Part shown: piece after piece, positions 1 to 7,215 of the stretch
Numbering within the stretch: the stretch's first letter is position 1
How the letters are laid out: every line of letters begins with the position of its first letter
Origin: Tateyamaria sp. Alg231-49
GTDB lineage: Bacteria; Pseudomonadota; Alphaproteobacteria; Rhodobacterales; Rhodobacteraceae
Length of the DNA stretch: 64,000 nucleotides
NCBI RefSeq assembly: GCF_900143535.1
Contig: NZ_FRFA01000008.1
Coordinates: forward strand, 124,001 to 188,000
Direction of reading: 5' to 3'
The notes under the pieces: generated by a model
Database searches by the model: none
Told to the model about the DNA's origin: nothing
Seen by the model: the letters and a program-made list of their open reading frames with translations, nothing else
Translations under genes and position numbers: made by a program

Positions 1-676
1 CCGTTTCAAAGATTTCATGGATAGTTTCAGACGCATGGTGGATTGCTACAGCACACGTGTCTATCAAGGTTGGAAAACTATCTTCTGCGTCCCTTTGAAA
101 GCTGACCATTTTGAAGTCGTCATCGCCATCAAAATGAAAATGGCGATTTCTAAGCGTTTGAAGATTGTTGTGACCGCTATTGCAAAGCTGCGCATACACC
201 GTTCGATACTCTTTCTCCCATCCTAACGCCTTGTGTTTTTGGAACATGTTCTTGCTGACGGCACCTTGGTTTTTCAATTGATCAACCTCAGTTTGCTTAG
301 CCATCCGAACTCCATCAAAATCTTCAATTTCACTAAGACCTTTTACAAAGGGGTTTCCTTCACTGCTCTGATTAAAGAGCTTTAACCAATATTGATGATG
401 CTCAAGTTCTATAGCTCTGATGTGCTGACGGTCCTTTTTTAAGAGCGCGAGATCGACCCAAGCCTCGTACATAGTACGAAGCAATGGATATGCCATTTGT
501 CCTCTGCCAGCTTTTACCAGCATCAAGACTGTATCGCCGACTTCCAAAACTGTCAGGTAAAGCGCAACCGTAGTTGTTTGGTACATGTCTCTTGAATTCA
601 GTTTTAAGTGCTGAGTTTCTGGAAGGCATTTTTCGTGGATTAAGGCCACCAATTCATCAGCCGTTTCAAGTTTCAT
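1..676 (-). CDS. DUF5677-like protein, C-terminus outside window
   Basis: An open frame starts at an ATG at 676 behind an AGAGGG box and runs off the left edge without a stop; 225 codons are visible. The protein is mostly helical. The stretch LLRTMYEAWVDLALL at residues 65-79 and CNSGHNN at 165-171 are in the style of DUF5677 proteins, which are frequent in mobile elements and defence islands; this is a recognition by eye. The gene is clearly AT-richer than the genes to its right and is not overlapped with them, so it looks like separately acquired cargo at the end of the element. Function unknown. An anti-phage role would be inference only. Confidence 0.7.
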   Translation of the reverse strand, partial: MKLETADELVALIHEKCLPETQHLKLNSRDMYQTTTVALYLTVLEVGDTVLMLVKAGRGQMAYPLLRTMYEAWVDLALLKKDRQHIRAIELEHHQYWLKLFNQSSEGNPFVKGLSEIEDFDGVRMAKQTEVDQLKNQGAVSKNMFQKHKALGWEKEYRTVYAQLCNSGHNNLQTLRNRHFHFDGDDDFKMVSFQRDAEDSFPTLIDTCAVAIHHASETIHEIFET

Positions 677-743
677 CCTAAACCCTCTCGCATAAGGTTA
701 AGTGCTACAGGCAATGCCAATCCGGTTTCGTCGCAGCATCTGT

Positions 744-893
744 TTATTTTTTTTGCTGTCGTGATGCACGCTTTCGGTATGCATCGCCGCAGTATTTAGG
801 CGTCGTGTTGTATACATTGATCTTTTCGCCGCACATCTGACAACGCAACGGCACAGCAACTAGCCGAGTAATTGACGCCAACGACCGTATCAC
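744..893 (-). CDS. 49-residue zinc-finger-like protein
   Basis: This small frame starts with GTG at 893, which overlaps the TGA of the Mom-like gene (sequence GTGA), so translation is probably coupled. The protein has C18-x2-C21-x13-C35-x3-Y39 followed by RKRASRQ. The Mom-like neighbour has the same spacing at its N-terminus (C15-x2-C18-x13-C32-x3-C36, then RQRAKR). Here the fourth metal ligand is replaced by tyrosine. The two therefore share a small metal-binding module, and this one may be a stand-alone version. The function is not known; helping the modification enzyme bind DNA or protein is a guess. The start codon is uncertain because GTG is the only good coupled choice. Confidence 0.55.
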   Translation of the reverse strand: MIRSLASITRLVAVPLRCQMCGEKINVYNTTPKYCGDAYRKRASRQQKK

Positions 894-1669
894 AGGCCCA
901 ACAGCTTCGCCCGGCTCCGTCTATACGTCTTCGATCCGGCCAGTTTGACGAAACGACGCTTGCGCGGACGATCAATCAAACGCAGTCGATCGCCATACTT
1001 TGCGCGCAGCTGCTCATATCGATCTGGCTGGCCGCGAAACTCGCCCAAAATGGAGAACGAATGCCGGGTCTGCCTGCGTATTCGATATTCGCGTCTTCGC
1101 GCTGACCAACCCAACGGAATAAAAGACGCAGCGTGATAGATGCCGCCCCGGTGGCCTTGCCGGGGATCTGCAAACGTCACGCATGTGAAATCGCCAACGA
1201 TCGAACGCATCAGTTTCAGCGATCTTGAGATCAAACGCGTCGCGTCGTTTGGTCGATTGCTTCGAAGGACGAGGCGGTTCAATTCCCAGACTTCGCCAGC
1301 GTGATCTGGGCCGAGTACTGCGTCACGGGCTGATTGCGTTGCAGGGCGCCCGTAGGTGACAACGCCTTCGAGTGTCTCACCCACAAAAAGGCCGAATATG
1401 AAACTGACGGGTGGCCAACGACGCGCATAATGGATGCGCGTGATCAGATGGTCGGCGGCTGATCTGTCGATCTGCCTGATTGTCGTCCCACCCGTCGGCG
1501 CGGGGCAATTATCTGTGACGTTCTGTCGTTTGTTCGATCGAACGCGCTTTGCACGTTGCCTACATGTCGCGCCACAGAACGTAGCGTCGACGCGTTTTCG
1601 AATGAAGGTGTTACCGCACAGGGCGCACTGCGTTTTGACAGGCTGTTTGGGGCGGTAAGTTCGGACCAT
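890..1669 (-). CDS. Mom-like DNA modification protein with N-terminal zinc finger
   Basis: The 259-residue protein resembles the phage Mu Mom family, GNAT-fold enzymes that modify adenine in DNA and protect it from restriction. Visible family-like blocks are IHYARRWPP (79-87), FGLFVGETLEGVVTYGRPA (about 92-110), VWELNRLVL (128-135) and FADPRQGHRGGIYHAASF (about 166-183). In front of this sits a four-cysteine treble-clef-like finger (C15, C18, C32, C36) followed by a basic stretch, and the C-terminus is also very basic. The gene is near the distal end of the overlapping leftward phage-type operon, 40 bp after the preceding stop, and its TGA overlaps the start of the 49-residue zinc-finger gene. 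The family call is by motif recognition; the chemistry of the modification is not shown by the sequence. Confidence 0.72.
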   Translation of the reverse strand: MVRTYRPKQPVKTQCALCGNTFIRKRVDATFCGATCRQRAKRVRSNKRQNVTDNCPAPTGGTTIRQIDRSAADHLITRIHYARRWPPVSFIFGLFVGETLEGVVTYGRPATQSARDAVLGPDHAGEVWELNRLVLRSNRPNDATRLISRSLKLMRSIVGDFTCVTFADPRQGHRGGIYHAASFIPLGWSARRREYRIRRQTRHSFSILGEFRGQPDRYEQLRAKYGDRLRLIDRPRKRRFVKLAGSKTYRRSRAKLLGL

Positions 1670-1709
1670 TCGTCACGAATAATTGCCCCGCTCGGCGGCG
1701 TCAACGGCG

Positions 1710-2060
1710 TCACGCAACGCCTATGAACTCAGGTCGAACACGCGAAATTTTGACCGCCCTGCGCAGATGTCGCGGCGCGGTCACGCCAGGCAATTTTGCC
1801 TTGACCAAAGCGGCGTTCATCAAATCAGACGTACGGACGTCGCTGTGTGCGATTTTCGCAGGACACGAACAACGCCAGAATTCCAAATCGGCGCTGTCGA
1901 AACGATGAACGATAATGCCAAAAAGCCACGTTTTGCCGCTCTGATCGACGTCGAACTGCATAGCGCCAAATGCAGATTTGTTAGATCCACAGATCTTTAT
2001 TTCTTCGCCCGTCAGTTCGGAAACTTGGTCGGCAAAATCTATTTCGTTCGCGAACCGCAT
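1710..2060 (-). CDS. Unknown 116-residue element protein
   Basis: The start was set at the ATG at 2060, two bases after the TGA of the upstream gene (TGATATG), rather than at a longer frame that would read through that gene. The protein has a beta-rich first half (residues 15-65, with two cysteines in the stretch FWRCSCP) and a helical, arginine-rich C-terminus. I do not recognise a family. Position inside the chain of coupled small genes suggests a phage or satellite accessory protein co-expressed with the Mom-like enzyme. Confidence 0.65.
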   Translation of the reverse strand: MRFANEIDFADQVSELTGEEIKICGSNKSAFGAMQFDVDQSGKTWLFGIIVHRFDSADLEFWRCSCPAKIAHSDVRTSDLMNAALVKAKLPGVTAPRHLRRAVKISRVRPEFIGVA

Positions 2061-2061
2061 A

Positions 2062-2466
2062 TCACGCTGCCTTGTCAGACAGCCTTCGCACGTCGGCCAA
2101 CACAGCGTCCGCGTTGTCGTCCAAAAGAAGTTGAAGCCAAAAATGGGTTGAATGGAAGACGCCAGCACGCGCCTGATTTCTGATTGACGCACCTACAAGA
2201 ACGAAAAATCGATCGGTGGGCGTGTCTGTCGTGGCAATGCGCGCAGACATGCAGCCAATCAGATCCTCTAAAACGAAGTCGGGGAGGCTCCGAATGTCTG
2301 ATCTGCGAAAACGGATGTCGTCGAGGATGCTGTCGACCGTTTCATAATCTTGGTAGGCAGCTTTTCCACGCGATCTGGCATCGCCTACGCCATCGTTTTC
2401 AGCCATGCGTCTGTCGCGTTCGGCGCGCAGGGTCGACAACCACGTCTTTTCCGTAACCCCCGTCAT
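2062..2466 (-). CDS. Unknown 134-residue element protein
   Basis: The ATG at 2466 overlaps the upstream stop (TGATG), which fixes the start; a TTG one codon earlier is less likely. The product is acidic and helical with a highly charged N-terminal 50 residues and no membrane segment. I recognise no family. It belongs to the same overlapping operon as its neighbours. Confidence 0.65.
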   Translation of the reverse strand: MTGVTEKTWLSTLRAERDRRMAENDGVGDARSRGKAAYQDYETVDSILDDIRFRRSDIRSLPDFVLEDLIGCMSARIATTDTPTDRFFVLVGASIRNQARAGVFHSTHFWLQLLLDDNADAVLADVRRLSDKAA

Positions 2467-2660
2467 CAATTTAAAGGAACATCGGAAAGAGCGACTTCGC
2501 CAATCGCTTCGGCAACATCAATGTAGCGGTCCGCACGGTCCAGCCACGTCTCTGCATCTTCCTCTGTCAACGCCGCCGACGCCCGTTTCAGCGACGCCAG
2601 CGCGCATTCGAGTTGATCGCAAGCAAGATTCAACTTTTCGATGCGTTTTGAATTCTTCAT
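2466..2660 (-). CDS. Unknown 64-residue helical protein
   Basis: The start is the ATG at 2660, which overlaps the stop of the preceding gene as ATGA; a longer frame to 2792 would run inside that gene and was not used. The protein is a probable two- or three-helix bundle with two cysteines (residues 14 and 19) and an acidic C-terminus. Small coupled proteins of this kind are usual in phage early operons. No function can be assigned. Confidence 0.6.
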   Translation of the reverse strand: MKNSKRIEKLNLACDQLECALASLKRASAALTEEDAETWLDRADRYIDVAEAIGEVALSDVPLN

Positions 2661-2947
2661 CTGACCACCGTCAGCAGTTCCGATAGAGCAAAATCGAGCA
2701 TCTGCACGCCTTTGATCTGGACAAATACAAAGTTGATTTCCGTCCCGGTCTTGGCGCGAATGGATACACTTTCCACTTCGCCCAGATACCAAGCATCGTG
2801 GAAGGTCGCGTGGGTGATCACATCGCCAACGATCAGCGCATCAGCGCGCACCACCACCTCGGTCACGGTCGATGTCGGCGGGTCTCTGTCAGGCGATCCC
2901 ATTGTTTTTCTCCATCTGGTGATCAAATTGCGAAGGAAACCCAGCAT
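2657..2947 (-). CDS. Unknown 96-residue element protein
   Basis: The ATG at 2947 overlaps the upstream stop (TGATG). After a short basic helix (residues 1-15) the protein is predicted by eye to be a small beta-barrel-like domain (about 28-96) with alternating hydrophobic residues. No family is recognised. It is part of the overlapping leftward operon. Confidence 0.62.
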   Translation of the reverse strand: MLGFLRNLITRWRKTMGSPDRDPPTSTVTEVVVRADALIVGDVITHATFHDAWYLGEVESVSIRAKTGTEINFVFVQIKGVQMLDFALSELLTVVR

Positions 2948-3126
2948 CAATCATCCCGCGCCTCGCGTCGTTCAATTTCTAGCTGCAACTTCCGCGCAAC
3001 TGACCAAAAACGAGCATCCGCGGCTTCCGATTTTCGGCGCTTCAATTCCTCAAGGCTAACACTGGTTTCGAAGGTCGCAGCCATACGCGATTGCGCGTCC
3101 CTGACGTGAATTGCATCATCCGTCAT
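2947..3126 (-). CDS. Unknown 59-residue coiled-coil-like protein
   Basis: A short frame from the ATG at 3126 (overlapping the previous stop as ATGA) to the TGA at 2947. The sequence is strongly charged with a heptad-like helical region over residues 22-58 (SLEELKRRKSEAADARFW and following). It fills the gap between two well-supported genes with overlaps at both ends, which is the main support for it. Function unknown. Confidence 0.6.
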   Translation of the reverse strand: MTDDAIHVRDAQSRMAATFETSVSLEELKRRKSEAADARFWSVARKLQLEIERREARDD

Positions 3127-3761
3127 TGCATCACCTCAAGGGATGCGTTGTCAGCCGCTTGCTGCTTGTAAGCAGCGCCAATGCTCATCGCTGGCCAGTC
3201 AACAGGCGGAACTCCAATCATCTCCACACCGCACAGAACGTCAGGCAGCGGCAAGGTGTCAAAGATCAACTTCATCTGGTCATCAGGCACTCGCCCAGCC
3301 ACAGCCGCCACAGCCTTTGCACCGTCTGCAACAGCATCCCAGATTTCGCCCGCATCAACCTGCGCAATGAACCGTCGATAGTTGTCTGGCAACGCGCCGA
3401 TCTTGCCGCGCACGCCGTGGTGCGACAGCCACTTGGCCAGACACATTGCGGTTGCCACCCGGCGCGCTTCGTCCTGATCGGTTTGGGCTTTGGTCAGGAC
3501 ACGGAACATCGCCGTTTTGTCTTCCTCGGACACACACGTGCCTTCCGTTGAGCCACCGTTTGCAGCCTGTTCGATCATGACAACCATCAGGATGCTGGCG
3601 TCCAAGGAATGGAAAAACACCTCGCCTTCGTTAGCACCCGCGCAAACGGCGAATTGCAGGTGTTCCGTCTCGCCCTGTTCACCACCAAGGGCGGCGTGCA
3701 GAGCCAGCGACGAGATGATGTGCAGGCACTCATGAATTTGCAGGTCTTGAATATCGCTCAT
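3123..3761 (-). CDS. Unknown 212-residue element protein
   Basis: The frame starts at 3761, overlapping the upstream stop as ATGA, and ends overlapping the next start in the same way. The N-terminal half has histidines and a run of small hydrophobic residues (SSLALHAALGG near 17-27), the middle is helical and charged, and the C-terminal third contains DAVADGAKAVAAVAGRVPDDQ. I do not recognise the family. The absence of a signal peptide or long hydrophobic segment suggests a cytosolic protein. Confidence 0.7.
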   Translation of the reverse strand: MSDIQDLQIHECLHIISSLALHAALGGEQGETEHLQFAVCAGANEGEVFFHSLDASILMVVMIEQAANGGSTEGTCVSEEDKTAMFRVLTKAQTDQDEARRVATAMCLAKWLSHHGVRGKIGALPDNYRRFIAQVDAGEIWDAVADGAKAVAAVAGRVPDDQMKLIFDTLPLPDVLCGVEMIGVPPVDWPAMSIGAAYKQQAADNASLEVMQ

Positions 3762-4453
3762 TTCTTCTTCCTTTTCGTCTTGAACGAAGCCCTCTCGGCT
3801 GCGTGGGCGGCGTCAATCTCACGCTGCTTTTTGGCCTGCTTCGCATCGTGTTCAGCTTGAAGCCGTGCGGCGTTTTCGGCTGCGGTTTCACCTGCCGGGG
3901 CTGGGTTCATAATCCCAGCCAGCGTGGCCTTCGCTTTGCGTGCGGCAGACGCGGCGACCGCTTGCGGCACGATGTCTTCCAACGGCCAGCCGCGATCAGG
4001 AACCAGCGATTGGTTCGACGCGTCACGCAACGCCTTCGCCAGCTTGCGGAAGCGGCTCACGCCCAGCTTTTGTTCAAGGTGATAAACGCCCAGCACCACC
4101 GCGCATGGCAGCGTGTCCGATTTGGTGTATTCAGCAAAAAGCTGCATATCTTTACCGCTCAAGTCGCCAGCCTTCTGAATTTCTCGGTCGGTGCCCTTTT
4201 GCATGACCTTCACGATTTCATGCTGGTCGGCCAACTTGGCAAGAGGGCCAACCGCAACCAAAGACGCGATCTGCTTCGCGTAGTCGTCCACGTGGTCGCC
4301 AAACACGATGGCAGCTTCACCACCCTTTGCATCCATCGCAAACAGAACACGCGCATCCGAATAGCGCGCCGGGTCGGTCCGACAGATGGCGATAGCACCT
4401 GCCTTGATGTGCCGAAGTTCTTCCCAACTGATTTGGGGCGCTGTCATGTTCAT
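3758..4453 (-). CDS. Unknown 231-residue protein with lysine-rich tail
   Basis: The start at 4453 overlaps the upstream stop (ATGA). Residues 1-170 look like a compact alpha/beta domain. The last 50 residues are a long charged helix, ending in a block of lysines and arginines (KTKRKKK) that could bind nucleic acid. No family is recognised. It is one of the larger genes of the coupled operon and is probably an element-specific function. Confidence 0.7.
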   Translation of the reverse strand: MNMTAPQISWEELRHIKAGAIAICRTDPARYSDARVLFAMDAKGGEAAIVFGDHVDDYAKQIASLVAVGPLAKLADQHEIVKVMQKGTDREIQKAGDLSGKDMQLFAEYTKSDTLPCAVVLGVYHLEQKLGVSRFRKLAKALRDASNQSLVPDRGWPLEDIVPQAVAASAARKAKATLAGIMNPAPAGETAAENAARLQAEHDAKQAKKQREIDAAHAAERASFKTKRKKK

Positions 4454-4713
4454 TGGAACACCGCCTTCACCATCGCAGGCAGATCGCCCTTCAAATGCTT
4501 GGAGCGGCGCAGAACCACGTTTTCGGCGTGGGTTCGAAGGGCGGCAAGGTTGCTGTCGGCCACCGCCATCGCAGCGCCTTTTACCAAATTGTTTCCGTCC
4601 AACGTATCAATGCGCTCGGCCACCGCCCCGATCTGTTTGTCCGTGCTGGCCCGCTCTTCCTTCAAAATCTGGCCAAGGGCGTCGAGGATGCTTTTTGTTT
4701 CTGCGTCCATCAT
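4450..4713 (-). CDS. Unknown 87-residue coiled-coil-like protein
   Basis: The ATG at 4713 overlaps the TGA of the upstream gene, so it was preferred over a start five codons earlier. The protein is almost entirely helical, with a heptad-like N-terminal part (residues 1-45) and a basic segment LRRSKHLKGD near the end. The function is unknown. It sits between two larger unknown proteins with coupling at both ends. Confidence 0.63.
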   Translation of the reverse strand: MMDAETKSILDALGQILKEERASTDKQIGAVAERIDTLDGNNLVKGAAMAVADSNLAALRTHAENVVLRRSKHLKGDLPAMVKAVFQ

Positions 4714-5462
4714 GCTGCGGCACTCCAAATGTCTGCGATGTGATCAACAGCCGCGCGGCGCTTGGCCTCTTTGTTGGATGACTTCAAACGCGCACCCGCT
4801 TCGCGCTCCTCGTTGAAATACCGCTTTGCTTCGGCGGTGACGTCCCGCGCCCAGATGGTCGCTGGGGTTTCACCAAGTCCGCCAGCGGCCCACTGTTTTG
4901 CGCTGATGCGCTCTGGCAAGGCAAAGTCGTCTGGCAACTCGTATTGCGCCAGATCGTGGGCGGTCACGTGGTCCAACGTAAGGCAACGCAGGGTAAGGCG
5001 GCGCAATGCTGTGTCGTGCTTCACCGCGCGAGATTTTAAAACGCTGTGATCGGCAAACAGGGCGGCGCTGGCATCACGCAACGCTTTTGCGCAGTCGCCC
5101 AACTGGTCTAGGTCCAGATCGGCGTCAATCAGGTGCAGCGTTTCGAAGCTGGCCACCGTGGTCAGGGCCAAGTCAATCAGCGATCCGGTTTGGTCCGTCT
5201 CGGCACCAGAAAGCAGGTCAGCAGCGCCTTTGAACTGTTCCGCCTGTGCTTCGATCTGCTTGGCAATGTCGGCCAGCATGTCGGCGTCACAGTGCGCTTC
5301 CTCGACCAGCGCCACGGCATCGTCAGCGCCGGGCAGATCTTTCTCAAGTGCCTTGCAACGATTGATGGCTTCCGCAGCGATCTGCGAACCGATCTTTTTC
5401 GATGTGGTGAGGTTTGATTTGCCTGCTTTAATGCTTGCAGGCGGAAGCTTTCGTTTCAGCAT
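4710..5462 (-). CDS. Unknown 250-residue element protein
   Basis: First gene of the second overlapping block: 140 bp without a gene separate it from the block upstream. On its coding strand that gap holds TTAACA, 16 bases, then TGTAAT, a possible promoter. The protein has a basic N-terminus (MLKRKLPPASIKAGKSNLTTSKK), long helices through residues 30-140 and a charged C-terminal helical region. No family is recognised. A role as scaffold or DNA-associated protein cannot be distinguished from sequence. Confidence 0.7.
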   Translation of the reverse strand: MLKRKLPPASIKAGKSNLTTSKKIGSQIAAEAINRCKALEKDLPGADDAVALVEEAHCDADMLADIAKQIEAQAEQFKGAADLLSGAETDQTGSLIDLALTTVASFETLHLIDADLDLDQLGDCAKALRDASAALFADHSVLKSRAVKHDTALRRLTLRCLTLDHVTAHDLAQYELPDDFALPERISAKQWAAGGLGETPATIWARDVTAEAKRYFNEEREAGARLKSSNKEAKRRAAVDHIADIWSAAA

Positions 5463-5602
5463 CTATTTTCCTTCGGTCAGCCACTCTGGCGCTGCGATGG
5501 AAGGAAAGTATCAGATCACCGTCAGATTTGAAGTCTTTTCTGTTTAATTACAATACGTTGTGCAAGGTTGTTAAGTGCTATAATGAACGAAATATAGCGG
5601 TT

Positions 5603-5890
5603 TCAGGCCCGTTCGCGCTCGGCCAACACGGTCAGATCAGCAACAGACAGGCCACGCGACATGTATTGCGACAAAACATTCGACGCGTCCCAGATGTCTG
5701 CAGGGACGTTGCCAGCCAACAAGAACACCTCGCCCCACGCGTCTTCGCCCAGCCTTTCGCGAACAACACCAGAAATGTGCGCAGCCAACAACGCCCGGCA
5801 AGCTGGTTTGTCGTCCAACAGATCGAAGCGCGGCGTGCCGCCGAGCAGTGCGTGGATGTCATCGTCAGTGAGGCGCGTCATTTTTGTCAT
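5603..5890 (-). CDS. Unknown 95-residue element protein
   Basis: The ATG at 5890 overlaps the stop of the small-terminase-like gene (ATGA), so the two are probably translated together. The protein is small, helical and acidic, with LTDDDIHALLGGTPRFDLLDDKPA at the start, and has no recognisable domain. It closes the first block of the operon. Confidence 0.65.
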   Translation of the reverse strand: MTKMTRLTDDDIHALLGGTPRFDLLDDKPACRALLAAHISGVVRERLGEDAWGEVFLLAGNVPADIWDASNVLSQYMSRGLSVADLTVLAERERA

Positions 5891-6402
5891 TGGATCAACC
5901 CCGCCAATGGCCCATTCGCATTCGGCAGTTGCTGTTCAGGTGCGTCTGCGTCGATCGTAACAGCGCGACCCAATCGATCACGATACGATTGCGCCACGTT
6001 TGCAGCCGTTCGCAAATCTTCTCGGTGGATTAGGTTAAGAGAAAGCCTGCGCGCCAATCTGGCAACCGCCGCCTCATGGTACTCTAGTGCGAGATACAGA
6101 GGATTGCGCTTATGACCACCACGCGATGTGCTGACCAACGGACCAGTGCGCATCAACGCTCGCTGCAATTTTTGAGATTGCGTGAAATGGACAGCATAGG
6201 TCGCCGCTTCTTGAACATCTGTCCTCGACCACTGATCTGGCGCGCGGCTGCTGATTACCGCCTCAAACGCGCCGTCCGCCCGATCCTGATCTGTTGGATC
6301 AGGGAACCTTTCAACTTCATTCGGCCATCGCAGAGTCGGAAGCCGGGTCAGTCGCTCAGCGTGAATTTCGCCGCTCACAGTCGTCGCTTTAGGTCGTTTC
6401 AT
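5887..6402 (-). CDS. Small-terminase-like protein (P27/HK97 gp1 style)
   Basis: The start at 6402 has a strong GGAGGA box, so it was chosen over an ATG nine codons upstream without one. The 171-residue protein has the layout of P27-type small terminase subunits: a helical region with WSRTDVQEAATYA (58-70), then RNPLYLALEYHEAAVARLARRLSL (99-122), matching the usual family pattern of an R/K-NP segment followed by a long helix. Small terminases recognise phage DNA and direct packaging. No large terminase or capsid gene is visible nearby, which is typical of phage satellites that redirect a helper's packaging machinery. The family call is tentative because it rests on pattern alone. Confidence 0.5.
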   Translation of the reverse strand: MKRPKATTVSGEIHAERLTRLPTLRWPNEVERFPDPTDQDRADGAFEAVISSRAPDQWSRTDVQEAATYAVHFTQSQKLQRALMRTGPLVSTSRGGHKRNPLYLALEYHEAAVARLARRLSLNLIHREDLRTAANVAQSYRDRLGRAVTIDADAPEQQLPNANGPLAGLIQ

Positions 6403-6434
6403 TAGTCCTCCGGTGTTTTTTGCGATCATGGGTG

Positions 6435-6671
6435 TTATGCGCCGGGTCGGTCAAAAAGAAAAAAATCTGCACTTGCATTGAAAGAGATGTCCCCCTGCAC
6501 GGTCGCGCTTCCCCATCTGTTTCTTTCAGCCGCCGCCCCCTCCCTGTATATCGCCGCCCCGTGTGGCCACGTCAAACGTCCGCACGCGTGGCGCGCGCAA
6601 CGGTGTGTTGACGTAGGTTGGGTGCCTATCAATGCTAGAGGCTCTGAGAGGCGCGCATATGCGGTCATCAT
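6435..6671 (-). CDS. Doubtful 78-residue frame with duplicated start region
   Basis: The frame begins at 6671, overlapping the stop of the 85-residue gene as ATGA. Its start region copies that of a leader-like frame at 7014: both begin M(M)TAYAR behind an AAAGG box. Beyond about residue 10 the composition is rich in Arg, His and Ala and not convincing as a folded protein. The end lies just before the small-terminase-like gene. It may be translated mainly for coupling, or may be a decayed duplicate. Confidence 0.33.
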   Translation of the reverse strand: MMTAYARLSEPLALIGTQPTSTHRCARHACGRLTWPHGAAIYREGAAAERNRWGSATVQGDISFNASADFFLFDRPGA

Positions 6672-6925
6672 GTCGGCCTTTCGATTGTCTTGTTGTCATC
6701 GACGATCGCGCGCAAAGAAGACACCATTGCCCCAGTTATGTCAGCCAATACGTTCAGCTTCGAACTCACATCGAACCCGGCGGCGTCCAAATCTTCGAAG
6801 ATGTTTCCTTTCGCGTCTTCAAGCGCAGCGATCGCGTCTATCAGTTGACGCATGCGGCGCTCTGAGACGTGGCCGCTGCGGTATGCGTCACGCAACGATT
6901 GCAGATACCGTTGGTTAGTCATCAT
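6668..6925 (-). CDS. Unknown 85-residue element protein
   Basis: The ATG at 6925 has a good GAAAGGACGAC ribosome site and overlaps the stop of the 30-codon leader frame. The product starts MMTNQRYLQSLRDAYRSGHVSERRMRQLIDAIAALEDA, a helical, basic then acidic pattern that suggests a small DNA- or protein-binding helical bundle. No family is recognised. It is the first convincing gene of the block downstream of the rep gene. Confidence 0.6.
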   Translation of the reverse strand: MMTNQRYLQSLRDAYRSGHVSERRMRQLIDAIAALEDAKGNIFEDLDAAGFDVSSKLNVLADITGAMVSSLRAIVDDNKTIERPT

Positions 6926-7014
6926 GTCGTCCTTTCGATTAGGGTTGTCACCGTTTGTCGCCACGCGCGCGTGAGGTTGTCACCGTTTGTCGGCACGCGC
7001 GCATACGCGGTCAT
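6922..7014 (-). CDS. 30-residue leader-type peptide
   Basis: A short frame with its own AAAGGACGAC ribosome site starts at the ATG at 7014 and stops inside the start of the 85-residue gene (ATGA overlap). The peptide starts MTAYARVPTNGDNL. It reads through a tandem 28-bp repeat, so its sequence is partly repetitive. The arrangement suggests translational coupling or regulation of the following gene and not a functional protein. Confidence 0.4.
   Translation of the reverse strand: MTAYARVPTNGDNLTRAWRQTVTTLIERTT
6943..7002. repeat. Tandem 28-bp direct repeat, 32-bp period
   Basis: Two near-identical copies start at 6943 and 6975. Each reads GGTTGTCACCGTTTGTCG, then C or G, then CACGCGCGC. They lie upstream of the 85-residue gene and could be binding sites for an element-encoded regulator or replication protein, or simply a duplication. 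Confidence 0.75.
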
Positions 7015-7043
7015 CTTGTCGTCCTTTCGATTTGGTTTGTTTT

Positions 7044-7159
7044 GCGACACTGCGCCACTTTGTGCGACACTTGAAAAACAAGGTGGCGCAGAGGTGTGTG
7101 CTGCACCTTCAACATGTCGCGAGACACAATGTTGATGGTGTGGGTGTCGCGTGCGACAC
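7044..7159. repeat. GCGACAC boxes in the gap beside rep
   Basis: The roughly 200-bp gap between the rep stop and the next genes holds repeated GCGACAC motifs. Direct copies lie at 7044 and 7064 (20 bp apart), a TGTCGCGAGACA palindrome at 7115-7126, and a perfect 16-bp inverted repeat GTGTCGC-gt-GCGACAC at 7144-7159. This could be a replication origin with iterons for the RepA-like protein or an operator; the sequence alone does not decide. Confidence 0.6.
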
Positions 7160-7215
7160 CACCACCTCTATAGGGGGTGTGGGGGTGGCGCGCGCATAAA
7201 AACAAAGGGAGTGTG

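Larger units (their letters stand above)
6660..7034. repeat. Three copies of a translation-start cassette
   Basis: Read on the minus strand, three segments share an AATCGAAAGG-C/A-CGACA ribosome-binding cassette followed at once by ATG(ATG)AC: near 7014 (leader frame), near 6925 (85-residue gene) and near 6671 (78-residue frame). The first and third also share the next five codons (T-A-Y-A-R). This is local duplication of initiation signals, seen directly in the sequence. Confidence 0.8.

Noticed and set aside
3803-4816. Long plus-strand frame of 337 codons
   Set aside because: It lies wholly antisense to three coupled minus-strand genes and is rich in Arg, Cys and His without domain features.
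6943-7159. CRISPR array
   Set aside because: Only two copies of the longer repeat and no regular spacers; the other motifs are 7-bp boxes.
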